Positions 36,830-46,660 of a DNA stretch of 64,000 nt are shown in pieces; the first letter of the stretch is position 1; every line of letters begins with the position of its first letter. The position numbers and the translations under genes are program-made. The DNA lies in contig NZ_AP022616.1 in the NCBI RefSeq assembly GCF_010731115.1, forward strand, positions 5,084,001 to 5,148,000, written 5' to 3'. The stretch is from Mycolicibacterium phocaicum. Lineage in GTDB: Bacteria; Actinomycetota; Actinomycetes; Mycobacteriales; Mycobacteriaceae. The notes under the pieces were generated by a model, which saw nothing but the letters and a program-made list of their open reading frames with translations, had not been told where the DNA came from and did not search any database.

Positions 36830-38275
36830 GTGTCCATCACCAACCCACCCAGTGAGCACTCCGCTCGCGGTGTCGAAGAGCACGTCGAGAGCAACGAATA
36901 CCTCGCGAAACGTCAGCTGAAGAAGGGCACGGCCGGCTGGCTGCTGCTCGCCGGTCTCGGCGTCAGCTACGTGGTCTCCGGCGACTACTCCGGCTGGAAT
37001 TTCGGTCTGGCCCACGGCGGTTTCGGCGGCCTCGCCATCGCTGCCGTGATCATCGCCGGCATGTACCTCGCCCTGGTGCTGGGCATGGCCGAGCTGTCCT
37101 CGGCGCTGCCGGCCGCCGGCGGTGGGTACACCTTCGCCCGTCGCGCGCTCGGCCCGTGGGGCGGCTTCGCCACTGGCACCGCGATCCTCATCGAGTACTC
37201 GATCGCCCCCGCCGCCATCGCGACGTTCATTGGCGCCTACGTGGAATCGTTGGGGCTCTTCGGGATTCACAACGGCTGGTGGGTATATTTGGCGGCCTAC
37301 GCCTTCTTCATCGGCATCCACCTGTCCGGTGTCGGTGAGGCCCTCAAGGTGATGTTCGTGATCACCGCCATCGCGCTGCTGGGTCTGCTGATCTTCGCGG
37401 TCTGTGCCATCGGCCAGTTCGACGTCTCCAACCTGACCACCATCGCGGTCGACGTCAACGCCGCCGGGGCTTCGGCGATCCTGCCGCACGGCTACCTCGG
37501 CATCTGGGCCGCCATCCCGTTCGCCATCTGGTTCTTCCTGGCGATCGAAGGCGTGCCGCTGGCAGCCGAGGAAACCGCCAACCCGGAGAAGAACGTGCCG
37601 CGCGGCATCATCGCGGCGATGACGGTCCTGCTGGTCACCTGCGCCGTCGTGCTGGTGCTCACCACGGGTGTCGGTGGCGCGCAACAGATGTCGGCCTCGG
37701 GCAACCCGCTCGTCGAGGCGCTCGGTAGCGGCGTCGGCGCCAAGCTGGTCAACTACATCGGCCTGGCCGGTCTGATCGCGAGCTTCTTCTCGATCATCTA
37801 CGCCTACTCCCGCCAGCTTTTCGCCCTGTCCCGGGCGGGTTACCTGCCGACCCAGCTGTCGGTGACCAACTCCCGCAAGGCGCCGACGCTGGCGCTCATC
37901 GTCCCCGGCGTCATCGGCTTCCTGTTGTCGCTGACCGGCAAGGGTGACCTGCTGCTGAACATGGCGGTCTTCGGTGCCGCCGTGAGCTACGTCCTGATGA
38001 TGGTCAGCCACATCGTGCTGCGCCGCCGCGAGCCGAACATGCCGCGGCCGTACCGCACCCCGGGCGGCATCGTGACCACCGGCTTCGCGCTCGTCATCGC
38101 CGTCATCGCGGTCATCGCCACCTTCCTGGTCGACCCGTTCGCCGTGGGCCTGTGTCTGGCGGTGTTCGCAGCCTTCATGCTCTACTTCGCGGTCTACAGC
38201 CGGCACCGTTTGGTGGCAAACTCTCCTGATGAAGAGTTCGCGATGCTCGCAGAAGCCGAGGACGAGCTGAAATGA
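36830..38275 (+). CDS. eat: Ethanolamine permease
   Basis: 481 residues starting with GTG 36830. An APC-superfamily transporter with about twelve TM helices: GWLLLAGLGVSYVVSGDYSG, GMAELSSALPAAGGGYTFAR (the APC consensus), IPFAIWFFLAIEGVPLAAEE, ASFFSIIYAYSRQLFALSRA and PYRTPGGIVTTGFALVIAV. The EGVPLAAEET motif is characteristic of ethanolamine permeases next to eutBC. It imports ethanolamine across the inner membrane. Its stop overlaps the eutB start (ATGA), which couples uptake and breakdown. Confidence 0.93.
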   Translation: MSITNPPSEHSARGVEEHVESNEYLAKRQLKKGTAGWLLLAGLGVSYVVSGDYSGWNFGLAHGGFGGLAIAAVIIAGMYLALVLGMAELSSALPAAGGGYTFARRALGPWGGFATGTAILIEYSIAPAAIATFIGAYVESLGLFGIHNGWWVYLAAYAFFIGIHLSGVGEALKVMFVITAIALLGLLIFAVCAIGQFDVSNLTTIAVDVNAAGASAILPHGYLGIWAAIPFAIWFFLAIEGVPLAAEETANPEKNVPRGIIAAMTVLLVTCAVVLVLTTGVGGAQQMSASGNPLVEALGSGVGAKLVNYIGLAGLIASFFSIIYAYSRQLFALSRAGYLPTQLSVTNSRKAPTLALIVPGVIGFLLSLTGKGDLLLNMAVFGAAVSYVLMMVSHIVLRRREPNMPRPYRTPGGIVTTGFALVIAVIAVIATFLVDPFAVGLCLAVFAAFMLYFAVYSRHRLVANSPDEEFAMLAEAEDELK

Positions 38276-39681
38276 AGTACCACCAGCGGATTTCGGGGGT
38301 GAACCACACCTTCGACGGGCTTGTGGATTTGATGGCCAAGGCCACGCCGCTGCGTTCCGGTGATGAACTCGCCGGGTGCGCGGCCCACAACGACGCCGAG
38401 CGGGCTGCCGCGGCGTGGGCACTGGCCGAGCTTCCGCTGGACACCTTCCTCAATGACGCGGTGGTGCCGTACGAGACCGACGAGGTCACCCGCCTGATCA
38501 TCGATTCGCATGACCAGCAAGCGTTTTCGGAAATCTCTCACCTGACGGTGGGAGGTTTCCGGGACTGGCTGCTGGACGCGGTGGCCGGCGACGACGCCGC
38601 CGCCAAGATCGCGGCCGTCGCGCCCGGCATCACGCCGGAGATGGCGGCAGCGGTCTCCAAGATCATGCGGAACCAGGACCTGATCGCCGTCACCGCGGCC
38701 ACCCAGGTGCACGCGGCCTTCCGCAGCACCATTGGGTTGCCGGGCACCCTGGCCACCCGGCTGCAGCCCAACCACCCGACCGACGATCCGCGCGGCATCG
38801 CCGCCGCCGTGCTCGACGGACTCCTGATGGGGTGCGGTGACGCCGTCATCGGCATCAACCCGGCCACCGACTCGCCGCAGGCCACCGCCGACCTGTTGCA
38901 CCTGCTCGACAACATCCGCAGCCGCTACGACATCCCGGCGCAGTCGTGCGTGCTGTCGCACATCACCACCACGATCGGCCTCATCGAGGCCGGCGCCCCG
39001 GTGGACCTGGTGTTCCAGTCGGTGGCGGGCACCGAAGGCGCCAACAAGGCCTTCGGTGTCGACATGGCGCTGCTGCGCGAAGGCAACGAGGCCGGCCAGT
39101 CCCTGAACCGCGGGACCGTCGGCAACAACGTCATGTACCTGGAGACGGGGCAGGGCTCGGCGCTCAGCTCGGGTGCGCACCTCGGTACCGGCGGCCGGCC
39201 CGTCGATCAGCAGACGCTGGAAACCCGCGCCTACGGTGTCGCCCGGGCGCTGGACCCGCTGCTGGTCAACACCGTCGTCGGCTTCATCGGTCCGGAGTAC
39301 CTGTACGACGGCCGGCAGATCATCCGGGCCGGGCTCGAGGACCACTTCTGTGGCAAGCTGCTCGGTCTGCCGATGGGCGTCGACGTCTGCTACACCAACC
39401 ACGCCGAAGCCGATCAGAACGACATGGACACGCTGCTCACGCTGCTGGCCGCGGCGGGTTGCGCCTTCGTCATCACGGTGCCCGGCGCCGACGACGTCAT
39501 GCTCGGCTACCAGAGTCTGTCGTTCCACGATGTCGTGGCGGTCCGGCGCACCCTCGGGCTGAAGCCGGCGCCGGAGTTCGACGCCTGGCTCAAGAAGGTC
39601 GGCATGACCGACGACGCCGGCAAGCTGACCAAGTTCGATCTGCAGCGCTCGGCGCTGCGGGCGCTCACCGCGGCGGGATGA
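38272..39681 (+). CDS. eutB: Ethanolamine ammonia-lyase large subunit
   Basis: 469 residues, usual length. It has LIIDSHDQQAFSEISHLTVG, MGCGDAVIGINPATDSPQAT, VFQSVAGTEGANKAFGVDMA, MYLETGQGSALSSGAHLGTG and NHAEADQNDMDTLLTLLAAA. EutB forms the TIM-barrel active site of the adenosylcobalamin-dependent lyase that converts ethanolamine to acetaldehyde and ammonia. No microcompartment genes are present, so this is the short, soluble type of pathway. It overlaps eat and eutC by four bases each. Confidence 0.96.
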   Translation: MKYHQRISGVNHTFDGLVDLMAKATPLRSGDELAGCAAHNDAERAAAAWALAELPLDTFLNDAVVPYETDEVTRLIIDSHDQQAFSEISHLTVGGFRDWLLDAVAGDDAAAKIAAVAPGITPEMAAAVSKIMRNQDLIAVTAATQVHAAFRSTIGLPGTLATRLQPNHPTDDPRGIAAAVLDGLLMGCGDAVIGINPATDSPQATADLLHLLDNIRSRYDIPAQSCVLSHITTTIGLIEAGAPVDLVFQSVAGTEGANKAFGVDMALLREGNEAGQSLNRGTVGNNVMYLETGQGSALSSGAHLGTGGRPVDQQTLETRAYGVARALDPLLVNTVVGFIGPEYLYDGRQIIRAGLEDHFCGKLLGLPMGVDVCYTNHAEADQNDMDTLLTLLAAAGCAFVITVPGADDVMLGYQSLSFHDVVAVRRTLGLKPAPEFDAWLKKVGMTDDAGKLTKFDLQRSALRALTAAG

Positions 39682-40454
39682 CGATGACCGAAGATCTTGC
39701 CATTCAAGAGTTCTGGGACGAGCTCCGCAAGACCACGCAGGCCCGCATCGGGCTGGGCCGCGCCGGTAACGCGTTGCCCACCCGCGAGGTCCTCGAACTG
39801 TCCGCGGCCCACGCCGCCGCCCGCGACGCCGTGCACGAGCCGCTCGACGTCGAGGCCCTCGCGGCCCGTGTCCGGGAGATCGGGATCGGCGAACCGGCGG
39901 TGGTGCGCAGCCAGGCCGAGTCCCGTAGCGAGTACCTGCGCCGTCCCGATCTGGGCCGGCTGCCGGCGACGCCCATGGACGTCCCGGAAACCCCGGCCGA
40001 TATCGGCTTCGTCCTGGCCGACGGGCTCTCGCCCTATGCCCTGGCCAAGCACGGTCCGGCGCTGCTCGCCGAGCTCGTGGCGCGGCTGGGCGACCAGTAC
40101 ACGCTGGCGCCGCCGGTGATCGCCACGCAGGCCCGCGTGGCGCTCGGCGACCACGTCGGCGCGGCGGCGAAAGTGCGCACGCTGCTGGTGATCATCGGGG
40201 AGCGGCCGGGCCTGTCGGTGGCCGACAGCCTGGGCATCTACCTGACGCACCTGCCGATGCCGGGGCGCACCGACGCCGACCGCAACTGCATCTCGAACAT
40301 CCACCCGCCCGAGGGGCTCGGCTACGCCGAGGCCGCGACGGTCGCGGCGGGGTTGGTGTCGGGTGCCCGCGCGCTGGGCCGGTCCGGCGTCGACCTCAAG
40401 GACACCTCCCGCGACACCTCCCTGGAAGCGCCCAGCGCCGCCGAACTCACCTGA
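39678..40454 (+). CDS. eutC: Ethanolamine ammonia-lyase small subunit
   Basis: 258 residues from ATG 39678 (ATGACGATG: a second ATG at 39684 is possible). It has WDELRKTTQARIGLGRAGNA, LPTREVLELSAAHAAARDAV, RSEYLRRPDLGRLP, FVLADGLSPYALAKHGPALL and RTDADRNCISNIHPPEGLGY. EutC contributes to cobalamin binding in the EutBC complex. An alternative reading frame runs through eutB ahead of it and is a shadow. It is followed 15 bases later by the phosphatase gene. Confidence 0.95.
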   Translation: MTMTEDLAIQEFWDELRKTTQARIGLGRAGNALPTREVLELSAAHAAARDAVHEPLDVEALAARVREIGIGEPAVVRSQAESRSEYLRRPDLGRLPATPMDVPETPADIGFVLADGLSPYALAKHGPALLAELVARLGDQYTLAPPVIATQARVALGDHVGAAAKVRTLLVIIGERPGLSVADSLGIYLTHLPMPGRTDADRNCISNIHPPEGLGYAEAATVAAGLVSGARALGRSGVDLKDTSRDTSLEAPSAAELT

Positions 40455-40469
40455 CCACACAGGAGAAAT

Positions 40470-41744
40470 GTGCCCCGCATCACCCGACTGGCCTCCGCCG
40501 CTGCGCTGGCCGGCCTCCTCGTCATGTCAGGCTGCAGCAGCCACGACAGCACCTCGGTCGCGCAATCGTCGGCCGCCGACAAGCCGTCGTGCCGGACGCT
40601 CGCCCAGAACTCTGGCTGGTACGGCGACAACCGTGATCGGATCGACGCCATGCTCACCAAGCTGGGCACCTGCGGCGCGGCCGGTTCGGTGAGTGCGGGC
40701 GCGCCTCTGGCGTTGTTCGACTGGGACAACACCATCGTCAAGAACGACATCGGCGACGCCACGTTCTTCTGGATGGTGCGCAACGGCAAGCTGCGGGCGC
40801 CTGCCGATGGCAACTGGGCGTCCACCAGCCCGTTCCTGACGCCGCAGGCTGCCGCGGCCCTGACCCGCGCCTGTGCCGCGGCCAGGCCGGGTCAACCGAT
40901 GCCGACCGACACCGACGCCGCGTGCGCCGACGAACTCGTGTCGGTCTACACCGACGCCAAGACGAAGGCGGGGGAGCCCGCGTTCGCCGGCTTCAACGCG
41001 CGCCGCATGGAACCGGCGTACGCGTGGGCCGCGCAGATGCAGGCCGGGTGGCGCGAAGCCGACGTGGTCGAGTTCGCGAAGACGGCCCGCAAGGAGAACC
41101 TCGAGGCCCCGGCCGGGACCGAGCAGAAGATCGGCAGCGGCACCGAGACCGGCTGGGTCCGCTACTACCCGCAGATGCGCGACCTTGTGGAGACCTTGCA
41201 CGCCAACGGATTCGATGTCCGGGTCATCTCGGCGTCGCCGGAACTGATCGCCCGGGTGTGGGCCGAAGAGCTGAACATCCCGGCCGATCACGTGATGGGC
41301 GTGAGGACCGAACGCGACGGTGATGTGTTCACCTCACGACTGGCGTCGTGCGGCGGCGAAACTGCCATCACCTACATCGAGGGCAAGCGCTGCCGGGTCA
41401 ACGAAGAGGTGTTCGGCGTCAAGGGCGCCGCCGCTTTCGACCAGCTGCCCGAGCCCAAGCGCGCCGCCTTCGCCGCGGGGGACTCGGATACCGACGTCAC
41501 GTTCCTGACCGACGCCACCGCGCTGCGGCTGGTGCTCAACCGGAACAAGACCGAGCTGATGTGCACCGCCTACGACAACGCCGGTGGGAACTGGCTTGTC
41601 AACCCGATGTTCATCGACCCCAAGAAGCAGGGCGACCCGTATGCCTGCGCCACCAAGGGCTACATCGAGCCGTCCGGCGCGAAGGGGCCGTTGCACCGGC
41701 CCGACGGCAGCGTGGTGCCCGACCAGCAGGACCGGGTGTACTGA
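40470..41744 (+). CDS. Lipoprotein HAD phosphatase, phosphorylcholine-phosphatase-like
   Basis: 424 residues from GTG 40470. The signal peptide has a lipobox (LLVMSGC), so the enzyme is probably a lipoprotein outside the membrane. The HAD core has the nucleophile motif LFDWDNTIVKNDIGDATFFW, then DVRVISASPELIARVWAEEL, and AAGDSDTDVTFL with the Mg-binding acids. The DxDNT motif and the following IGDATF resemble the PchP phosphorylcholine phosphatase group. Located directly after eutC, it may release ethanolamine (or choline) from phosphoethanolamine outside the cell for import by Eat. The substrate is inferred from context. Confidence 0.8.
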   Translation: MPRITRLASAAALAGLLVMSGCSSHDSTSVAQSSAADKPSCRTLAQNSGWYGDNRDRIDAMLTKLGTCGAAGSVSAGAPLALFDWDNTIVKNDIGDATFFWMVRNGKLRAPADGNWASTSPFLTPQAAAALTRACAAARPGQPMPTDTDAACADELVSVYTDAKTKAGEPAFAGFNARRMEPAYAWAAQMQAGWREADVVEFAKTARKENLEAPAGTEQKIGSGTETGWVRYYPQMRDLVETLHANGFDVRVISASPELIARVWAEELNIPADHVMGVRTERDGDVFTSRLASCGGETAITYIEGKRCRVNEEVFGVKGAAAFDQLPEPKRAAFAAGDSDTDVTFLTDATALRLVLNRNKTELMCTAYDNAGGNWLVNPMFIDPKKQGDPYACATKGYIEPSGAKGPLHRPDGSVVPDQQDRVY

Positions 41745-41757
41745 CCTGTCGCCCGTT

Positions 41758-41787
41758 TTGACCTGCAACGAAGCTCGCAGGTAAAGT
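41758..41787 (+). promoter_or_regulatory. rplM: Probable rplM promoter
   Basis: TTGACC at 41758-41763, an 18-base spacer, then TAAAGT at 41782-41787: a SigA-like promoter 134 bases upstream of the rplM start. The leader that follows (41790-41920) has short inverted repeats (for example CCGGGAA/TTCCCGG) that might form a regulatory structure, but I cannot match it to a named ribosomal-protein leader. Confidence 0.5.
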
Positions 41788-41920
41788 CCTTCGTTGGTGC
41801 GCAGCACGCCGAGAGGCCGCTGCTTCCCGGGTCACCGTCGGTCGCCGGGAAATCGCAGGTCGCGCACTTGACCGGCACCCGGATAGCACCGGGAACCACC
41901 CGAGAAAAAGAGGTATAGCT

Positions 41921-42360
41921 GTGCCTACATTCACGCCGAAGGCGGGTGACACCACGCGTCAGTGGTATGTCATCGACGCCCAAGACGTGGTGCTCGGCCG
42001 GCTCGCCGTGGAAGCAGCCAAGCTGCTCCGCGGCAAGCACAAGCCGACGTTCACGCCCAATTCCGATGAGGGTGACTTCGTCATCATCATCAACGCCGAG
42101 AAGATTGCCCTGTCGGGCAAGAAGCTCACCGACAAGTTTGCTTACCGTCACTCGGGTTTCCCGGGCGGTCTGAGCAAGCGCTCCATCGGCGAACAGCTGG
42201 TGAAGCACCCGACCCGCACCGTTGAGAACGCGATTGTCGGCATGCTCCCGCACAACAAGCTGTCGCGCCAGGTCCAGAAGAAGCTGAAGGTGTACGCGGG
42301 TCCTGATCATCCGCACGCCGCGCAGCAGCCGATTCCTTACGAGATCAAGCAGGTGGCCCA

Positions 42361-42364
<4 letters not shown>
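41921..42364 (+). CDS. rplM: 50S ribosomal protein L13
   Basis: 147 residues from GTG 41921, preceded by AAAAAGAGGTATAGC. It has [58 protein letters not shown] and [20 protein letters not shown]. An early-assembly 50S protein. It overlaps rpsI by four bases (GTGA), the usual rplM-rpsI pair. Confidence 0.98.
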
Positions 42365-42834
<470 letters not shown>

Positions 42835-42849
42835 TCGTTTCTGCTCGTG

Positions 42850-42881
42850 GGCGGGCGTGTCGCAGTCTGGACACGCCCGCC
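42850..42881 (+). terminator. Terminator-like hairpin after rpsI
   Basis: GGCGGGCGTGTC (42850-42861), loop GCAGTCTG, GACACGCCCGCC (42870-42881): a 12-bp perfect stem followed by TTCGGCGTTTC. It separates rpsI from glmM, so glmM probably has additional transcription of its own or depends on readthrough. Confidence 0.7.
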
Positions 42882-42922
42882 TTCGGCGTTTCATGGGGTA
42901 CCTGAAGGACGAAAGAAGGTTC

Positions 42923-44260
42923 ATGAGTCGGCTGTTCGGCACCGATGGCGTCCGTGGCGTCGCAAACCGTGATCTGACCGCGGAGTTGGCGTTGGCGCTG
43001 GGTTCAGCTGCCGCCCGTCGGCTCTGCTCGACTTCCGGAGCCGGCCGTTGCGTCGCGGTCGTCGGACGAGATCCCCGGGCAAGCGGCGAGATGCTGGAGG
43101 CCGCGGTCATGGCCGGCATCACGAGCGAGGGCGTCGACGTGCTGCGGGTCGGCGTGCTGCCGACCCCCGCGGTGGCGTATCTGACCGCCTCGTATGACGC
43201 CCAGCTCGGCGTGATGATCTCCGCCTCGCACAACCCCATGCCGGACAACGGCATCAAGATTTTCGGTACCGGCGGGCACAAGCTCGACGACGACACCGAG
43301 GACCGCATCGCCGAGCTGGTCGCCGCGGGCCCGGGCACCCGGCCGACGGGCGCCGGCATCGGACGGATTCTCGACGCACCTGACGCGCTCGACCGCTACC
43401 TCACCCACGCCGCCAAGGCCGCGGTTGCGCCGCTGGCCGGGCTGACCGTGGTCGTCGACTGCGCGAACGGCGCCGCCTCCACGGCCGCATCGCTGGCGTA
43501 CCGGGCCGCGGGCGCGACGGTCATCGCGATCAACGCCGAGCCGACGGGCCTCAACATCAACGACGGCTGCGGCTCGACGCACATGGCGCAGCTGCAGCAG
43601 GCCGTCATCGACCACGGGGCCGACCTGGGTCTGGCCCACGACGGCGACGCCGACCGCTGTCTGGCCGTCGACGCGTCGGGCGCCCTCGTCGACGGCGACG
43701 CGATCATGGTGGTGCTGGCGCTGGCCATGCGCGACGCCGGCGAGCTGGTGTCGAACACATTGGTGGCAACCGTGATGAGCAACCTCGGTCTGCACCTGGC
43801 GATGCGCGAAGCCGGCATCGAGGTGCGCACCACGGGTGTCGGCGACCGGTACGTGCTGGAGGAACTGCGCGCGGGCCGGTTCGCCCTCGGCGGCGAGCAG
43901 TCCGGTCACATCGTGATGCCCGAGCTAGGCACCACGGGCGACGGCATCGTCACCGGCCTGCGGCTGATGTCGCGCATGGCGCAGACGGGGCAGTCGTTGG
44001 CCGCGCTGTGCGCGCCGATGAAGACGTTGCCGCAGGTGCTGATCAACGTCGAGGTGGCCGACAAGGCCACGGTGGCCCAGGCGCCGGCGGTGCAGACCGC
44101 GGTCGCCGCGGCCGAGGCCGAACTCGGCGACACCGGCCGAATCCTGTTGCGCCCCTCCGGAACCGAACAGGTGGTCCGGGTCATGGTGGAGGCCCCAGAT
44201 GAAATCACGGCGAGGACCGTCGCGTTCCGCGTCGCCGAATCCGTCAGCGAGCAGCCCTAA
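42923..44260 (+). CDS. glmM: Phosphoglucosamine mutase
   Basis: 445 residues from ATG 42923 (GAAAGAAGG upstream); a longer in-frame start overlapping rpsI is unlikely. It has [20 protein letters not shown], the active-site phosphoserine loop [17 protein letters not shown], the Mg-binding loop [34 protein letters not shown] and the phosphate-binding [16 protein letters not shown]. It converts glucosamine-6-phosphate to glucosamine-1-phosphate for peptidoglycan precursor synthesis; its partner enzyme GlmS is encoded at 49935. Confidence 0.97.
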   Translation: MSRLFGTDGVRGVANRDLTAELALALGSAAARRLCSTSGAGRCVAVVGRDPRASGEMLEAAVMAGITSEGVDVLRVGVLPTPAVAYLTASYDAQLGVMISASHNPMPDNGIKIFGTGGHKLDDDTEDRIAELVAAGPGTRPTGAGIGRILDAPDALDRYLTHAAKAAVAPLAGLTVVVDCANGAASTAASLAYRAAGATVIAINAEPTGLNINDGCGSTHMAQLQQAVIDHGADLGLAHDGDADRCLAVDASGALVDGDAIMVVLALAMRDAGELVSNTLVATVMSNLGLHLAMREAGIEVRTTGVGDRYVLEELRAGRFALGGEQSGHIVMPELGTTGDGIVTGLRLMSRMAQTGQSLAALCAPMKTLPQVLINVEVADKATVAQAPAVQTAVAAAEAELGDTGRILLRPSGTEQVVRVMVEAPDEITARTVAFRVAESVSEQP

Positions 44261-44462
44261 GGGTTGCGGCCGTAGACTTTACCGGGTGGGCGGACCGTGT
44301 CTAACCGGCGCAGACCTAGTTCGCCGGGCACGTGACTTAAGGCCGCCCATGGAGGTCTCCTCGTACCTCGAGGTACTTGGAATGGCACGGCCATCAGCGC
44401 GGCTCGCATGGCACTGTGCGGCGACGGCGCTCATTACGTCTCGCGCTGGATCAGGTTGAAGG
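44261..44462. other. Gene-free interval downstream of glmM
   Basis: No coding region supported. It contains a 14-bp palindrome GTACCTCGAGGTAC at about 44364-44377. The following 44711-44808 is also non-coding and probably holds the promoter of the Rv3440c-like gene. Confidence 0.5.
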
Positions 44463-44710
44463 CTAGGGCGTGTCTGATAAAAGTTTCGGGTGTGGTGGCC
44501 GAGACTTGGAGGCATAGGAAAGCAATTGGAACCGCGACACCGTCGCGTCCGCGGCGATGGGGCCGCAACGTCGTTGAACTCAACTTCAACGACGTCAAGC
44601 AATGGCGCGGACTGGCCACCCGCTACGACAAGCTGGCCATCGTCTACCGTGCCGCGGCAGTCCTACGGGCAGTCACCCTTTGGCTACCCCATTTATCAGA
44701 CACGCCCTAG
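44463..44710. mobile_element. 248-bp deleted IS5-like element with intact terminal inverted repeats
   Basis: The ends 44463-44481 (CTAGGGCGTGTCTGATAAA) and 44692-44710 are exact 19-base inverted repeats, including CTAG at both outer edges that is probably the target site. Inside, the plus strand encodes only the last about 40 residues of an IS5-family transposase (FNDVKQWRGLATRYDKLAIV then YRAAAVLRAV). The bulk of the transposase is deleted, giving a MITE-like unit that a full-length relative could move. It sits between glmM and the Rv3440c-like gene. Confidence 0.8.
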
Positions 44711-44808
44711 TGCCGACAGCCGTCCAGGAAGGTTGTTCTGGCGGGTGGACACAGGACATTTTCAGCTTCGATGGAACCGAACGGCCGCGCCGCGCGTCAT
44801 AGCAAGGC

Positions 44809-45111
44809 ATGGGAGAACGTGACGTCGCTCGGATAGACCTCTCGGCAGTGCGGGATGTCGCGCAGCGGTGCGAATCGGTAGCCGACATGCTCGGCACCGC
44901 GGTCGCGCCGTTGTTGCGCTGGTACTTCGACGGGTTCTGCGGCGGGCGTGATCATGCTGCCCGCGCTGCCGCCTTGCGCGCCGCGCTGGACCAGTCGGCC
45001 GGGCAGCTTCGGGCATGGGCGTCAGCGTCGACGGAAGCCGCAGCGGCACTACGGGTTTCGTCAGGGCGCTACGAGGACGCGGACACCGACCTCGCCGGCC
45101 GGTTGGTCTGA
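44809..45111 (+). CDS. T7SS-type small helical protein (Rv3440c-like)
   Basis: 100 residues. An alpha-helical protein of WXG100/EspC-like size: IDLSAVRDVAQRCESVADML, PLLRWYFDGFCGGRDHAARA and a C-terminal Ala-rich helix ending in SSGRYEDADTDLAGRLV. Located after glmM and before a large Ala/Pro-rich protein, it corresponds in position and size to M. tuberculosis Rv3440c (established synteny). There is no signal peptide, consistent with type VII export. The ATG of the next gene overlaps its stop by one base. Function unknown. Confidence 0.75.
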   Translation: MGERDVARIDLSAVRDVAQRCESVADMLGTAVAPLLRWYFDGFCGGRDHAARAAALRAALDQSAGQLRAWASASTEAAAALRVSSGRYEDADTDLAGRLV

Positions 45112-46577
45112 TGATGGCGGCTGCGTTCGATGTGGCCGGGCGGCTCTCCGAAGGCGACGGCGCGGTGACGGTCCTCGACGAGTACGTGACGGCATGCCAG
45201 GTGTTGGGCTCGCCGTCTCCAGGGCCGTTGGCGGAGTTGTATTACGCCGAGACTGGGCTGAACCTCGACGCGCTGGCCGCGGACGCCCGCTCGCTTGACG
45301 CTGCGGTGGTGGTGGCGCAGGATGCAGTGCGGTTGCAGGGCAACGGATATCGGGACCTGACGGCACAGTGGTCGGGTGCGGGTGGGGACGCTGCCGGCGG
45401 GTTTCTGCGCACCCTGACGGTGGCGGCCGAGGATGTGGTCGCGCATCTGCAGCGGAGCGCGCAGGCACTGACGATGCTGCGGGACGCGTTGTGGCGCGCC
45501 GTCGACGCCAAGGTCGACGCGGTGTTGCGGGCCGACGCGCAGACTGCCGGACACCGAGACCAGTGGAGCGCAGCGGCCCGCGCCGTCCTCGCCCGGGCCG
45601 GCGACCTGTCGGCCGCCAGCGAGATCGTCGATCAGCAGGTCAAGCCCTTCGTCCTTCGTGCGGTGTCGGGGGACCTGCTGCCTGCGCTGCAGGACGCCTC
45701 CGATGCCGTTGCGGCGGCGTACGATTCGGCCATCGCGGCGGTCACCCCGGCAGGGGTGTCGTTCGCGGTGCCCGTCGTGCTGACGCCCGATTGGGCGCCT
45801 CAGGCTTCGCCCGCACCGGCGTGGCCGGCCGCGCCGGCATATCAGGCCGCGGCGGCTGCGCCCTTCGCGACGTTGGGAACCGCGGCGGGGTGGGCGCCGA
45901 CGGCGCCGTCCGCACCTGCGGCTCCGCCGGTGCCGGCCGAACCTGTTGCCGCGCCGTCGACCCCGCTCGTTTCTGCCGAATCCGCTCCGGCACCGTCGAC
46001 CCCTGCGCCCGGAGGTCCCGAACCGGCGCTCGGCGCTGCCGCAGCAACCCCGGCGGCAACCGGGCCGTCCGGAGACCTCGGATTCGGTTCGGGTATCGGC
46101 GGTTTGGGCCGGCAGCTGACCGATGCCATCGGGGGAGCGCTGGGTTCCATGGCGGGTTTGGCGCCCGGCGTATCGGGACTGGGCGGTCTCGACAACGTCA
46201 GGGACGGTCTGGGAGACGACCTCGTGCTCGGCGCCGATGGCACCGATACCGACCACGAGCCGGACGACGCGGCGGATGGCGATGCCGATGACGAGCCGGA
46301 CGACAGCGACGCAGAGGAGGCCGACGAGGAGGACGCCGCCAAGAGCGATGCCGCCGGCGAGGAGGACACCTCGGGGGAGACCGCTGAGTCCGATGACGCC
46401 GAGCCCGGCCCCGTCGACGCCCCGGTGCTACCGCCTCAGCAGCCGGTACCCGGCCAACCAGTAGCCGACCCGGCGCCCACCACGCCGCCGGTGGAACCGG
46501 TTGCGGAGCAAACCGATCCGACCACCAAGACGCCATGCGAGATCGCGGCCGACGAACTACCGAATGTGGGGGAGTGA
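45111..46577 (+). CDS. Ala/Pro-rich T7SS-type protein (Rv3439c-like)
   Basis: 488 residues from ATG 45111. The N-terminal about 210 residues are helical with a WSG turn (LTAQWSGAGGDAAGGFLRTL), reminiscent of a WXG/EspB-type module. Residues about 230-330 are Ala/Pro-rich, about 330-375 Gly-rich, about 380-440 extremely Asp/Glu-rich, and the end is Pro-rich with a single Cys (KTPCEIAADELPNVGE). No signal peptide. Its pairing with the small protein before it matches the M. tuberculosis Rv3440c-Rv3439c pair next to glmM. Probably a type VII substrate with an unknown wall-related role; the proximity of ESX-4 is suggestive only. Confidence 0.7.
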   Translation: MMAAAFDVAGRLSEGDGAVTVLDEYVTACQVLGSPSPGPLAELYYAETGLNLDALAADARSLDAAVVVAQDAVRLQGNGYRDLTAQWSGAGGDAAGGFLRTLTVAAEDVVAHLQRSAQALTMLRDALWRAVDAKVDAVLRADAQTAGHRDQWSAAARAVLARAGDLSAASEIVDQQVKPFVLRAVSGDLLPALQDASDAVAAAYDSAIAAVTPAGVSFAVPVVLTPDWAPQASPAPAWPAAPAYQAAAAAPFATLGTAAGWAPTAPSAPAAPPVPAEPVAAPSTPLVSAESAPAPSTPAPGGPEPALGAAAATPAATGPSGDLGFGSGIGGLGRQLTDAIGGALGSMAGLAPGVSGLGGLDNVRDGLGDDLVLGADGTDTDHEPDDAADGDADDEPDDSDAEEADEEDAAKSDAAGEEDTSGETAESDDAEPGPVDAPVLPPQQPVPGQPVADPAPTTPPVEPVAEQTDPTTKTPCEIAADELPNVGE

Positions 46578-46660
46578 AGCCGTCGGGCTGGATGCTGTTT
46601 CGCCGGGCCGGCAGGGGGTACGCGGTTGCGGTAGATCACTACCAGCCCAAGGGAGCGTGA

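Noticed and set aside
38946-39677. N-terminal extension of eutC reading through eutB in another frame
   Set aside because: Arg/Gly-rich out-of-frame translation of eutB; the true eutC starts at ATG 39678, coupled to the eutB stop.
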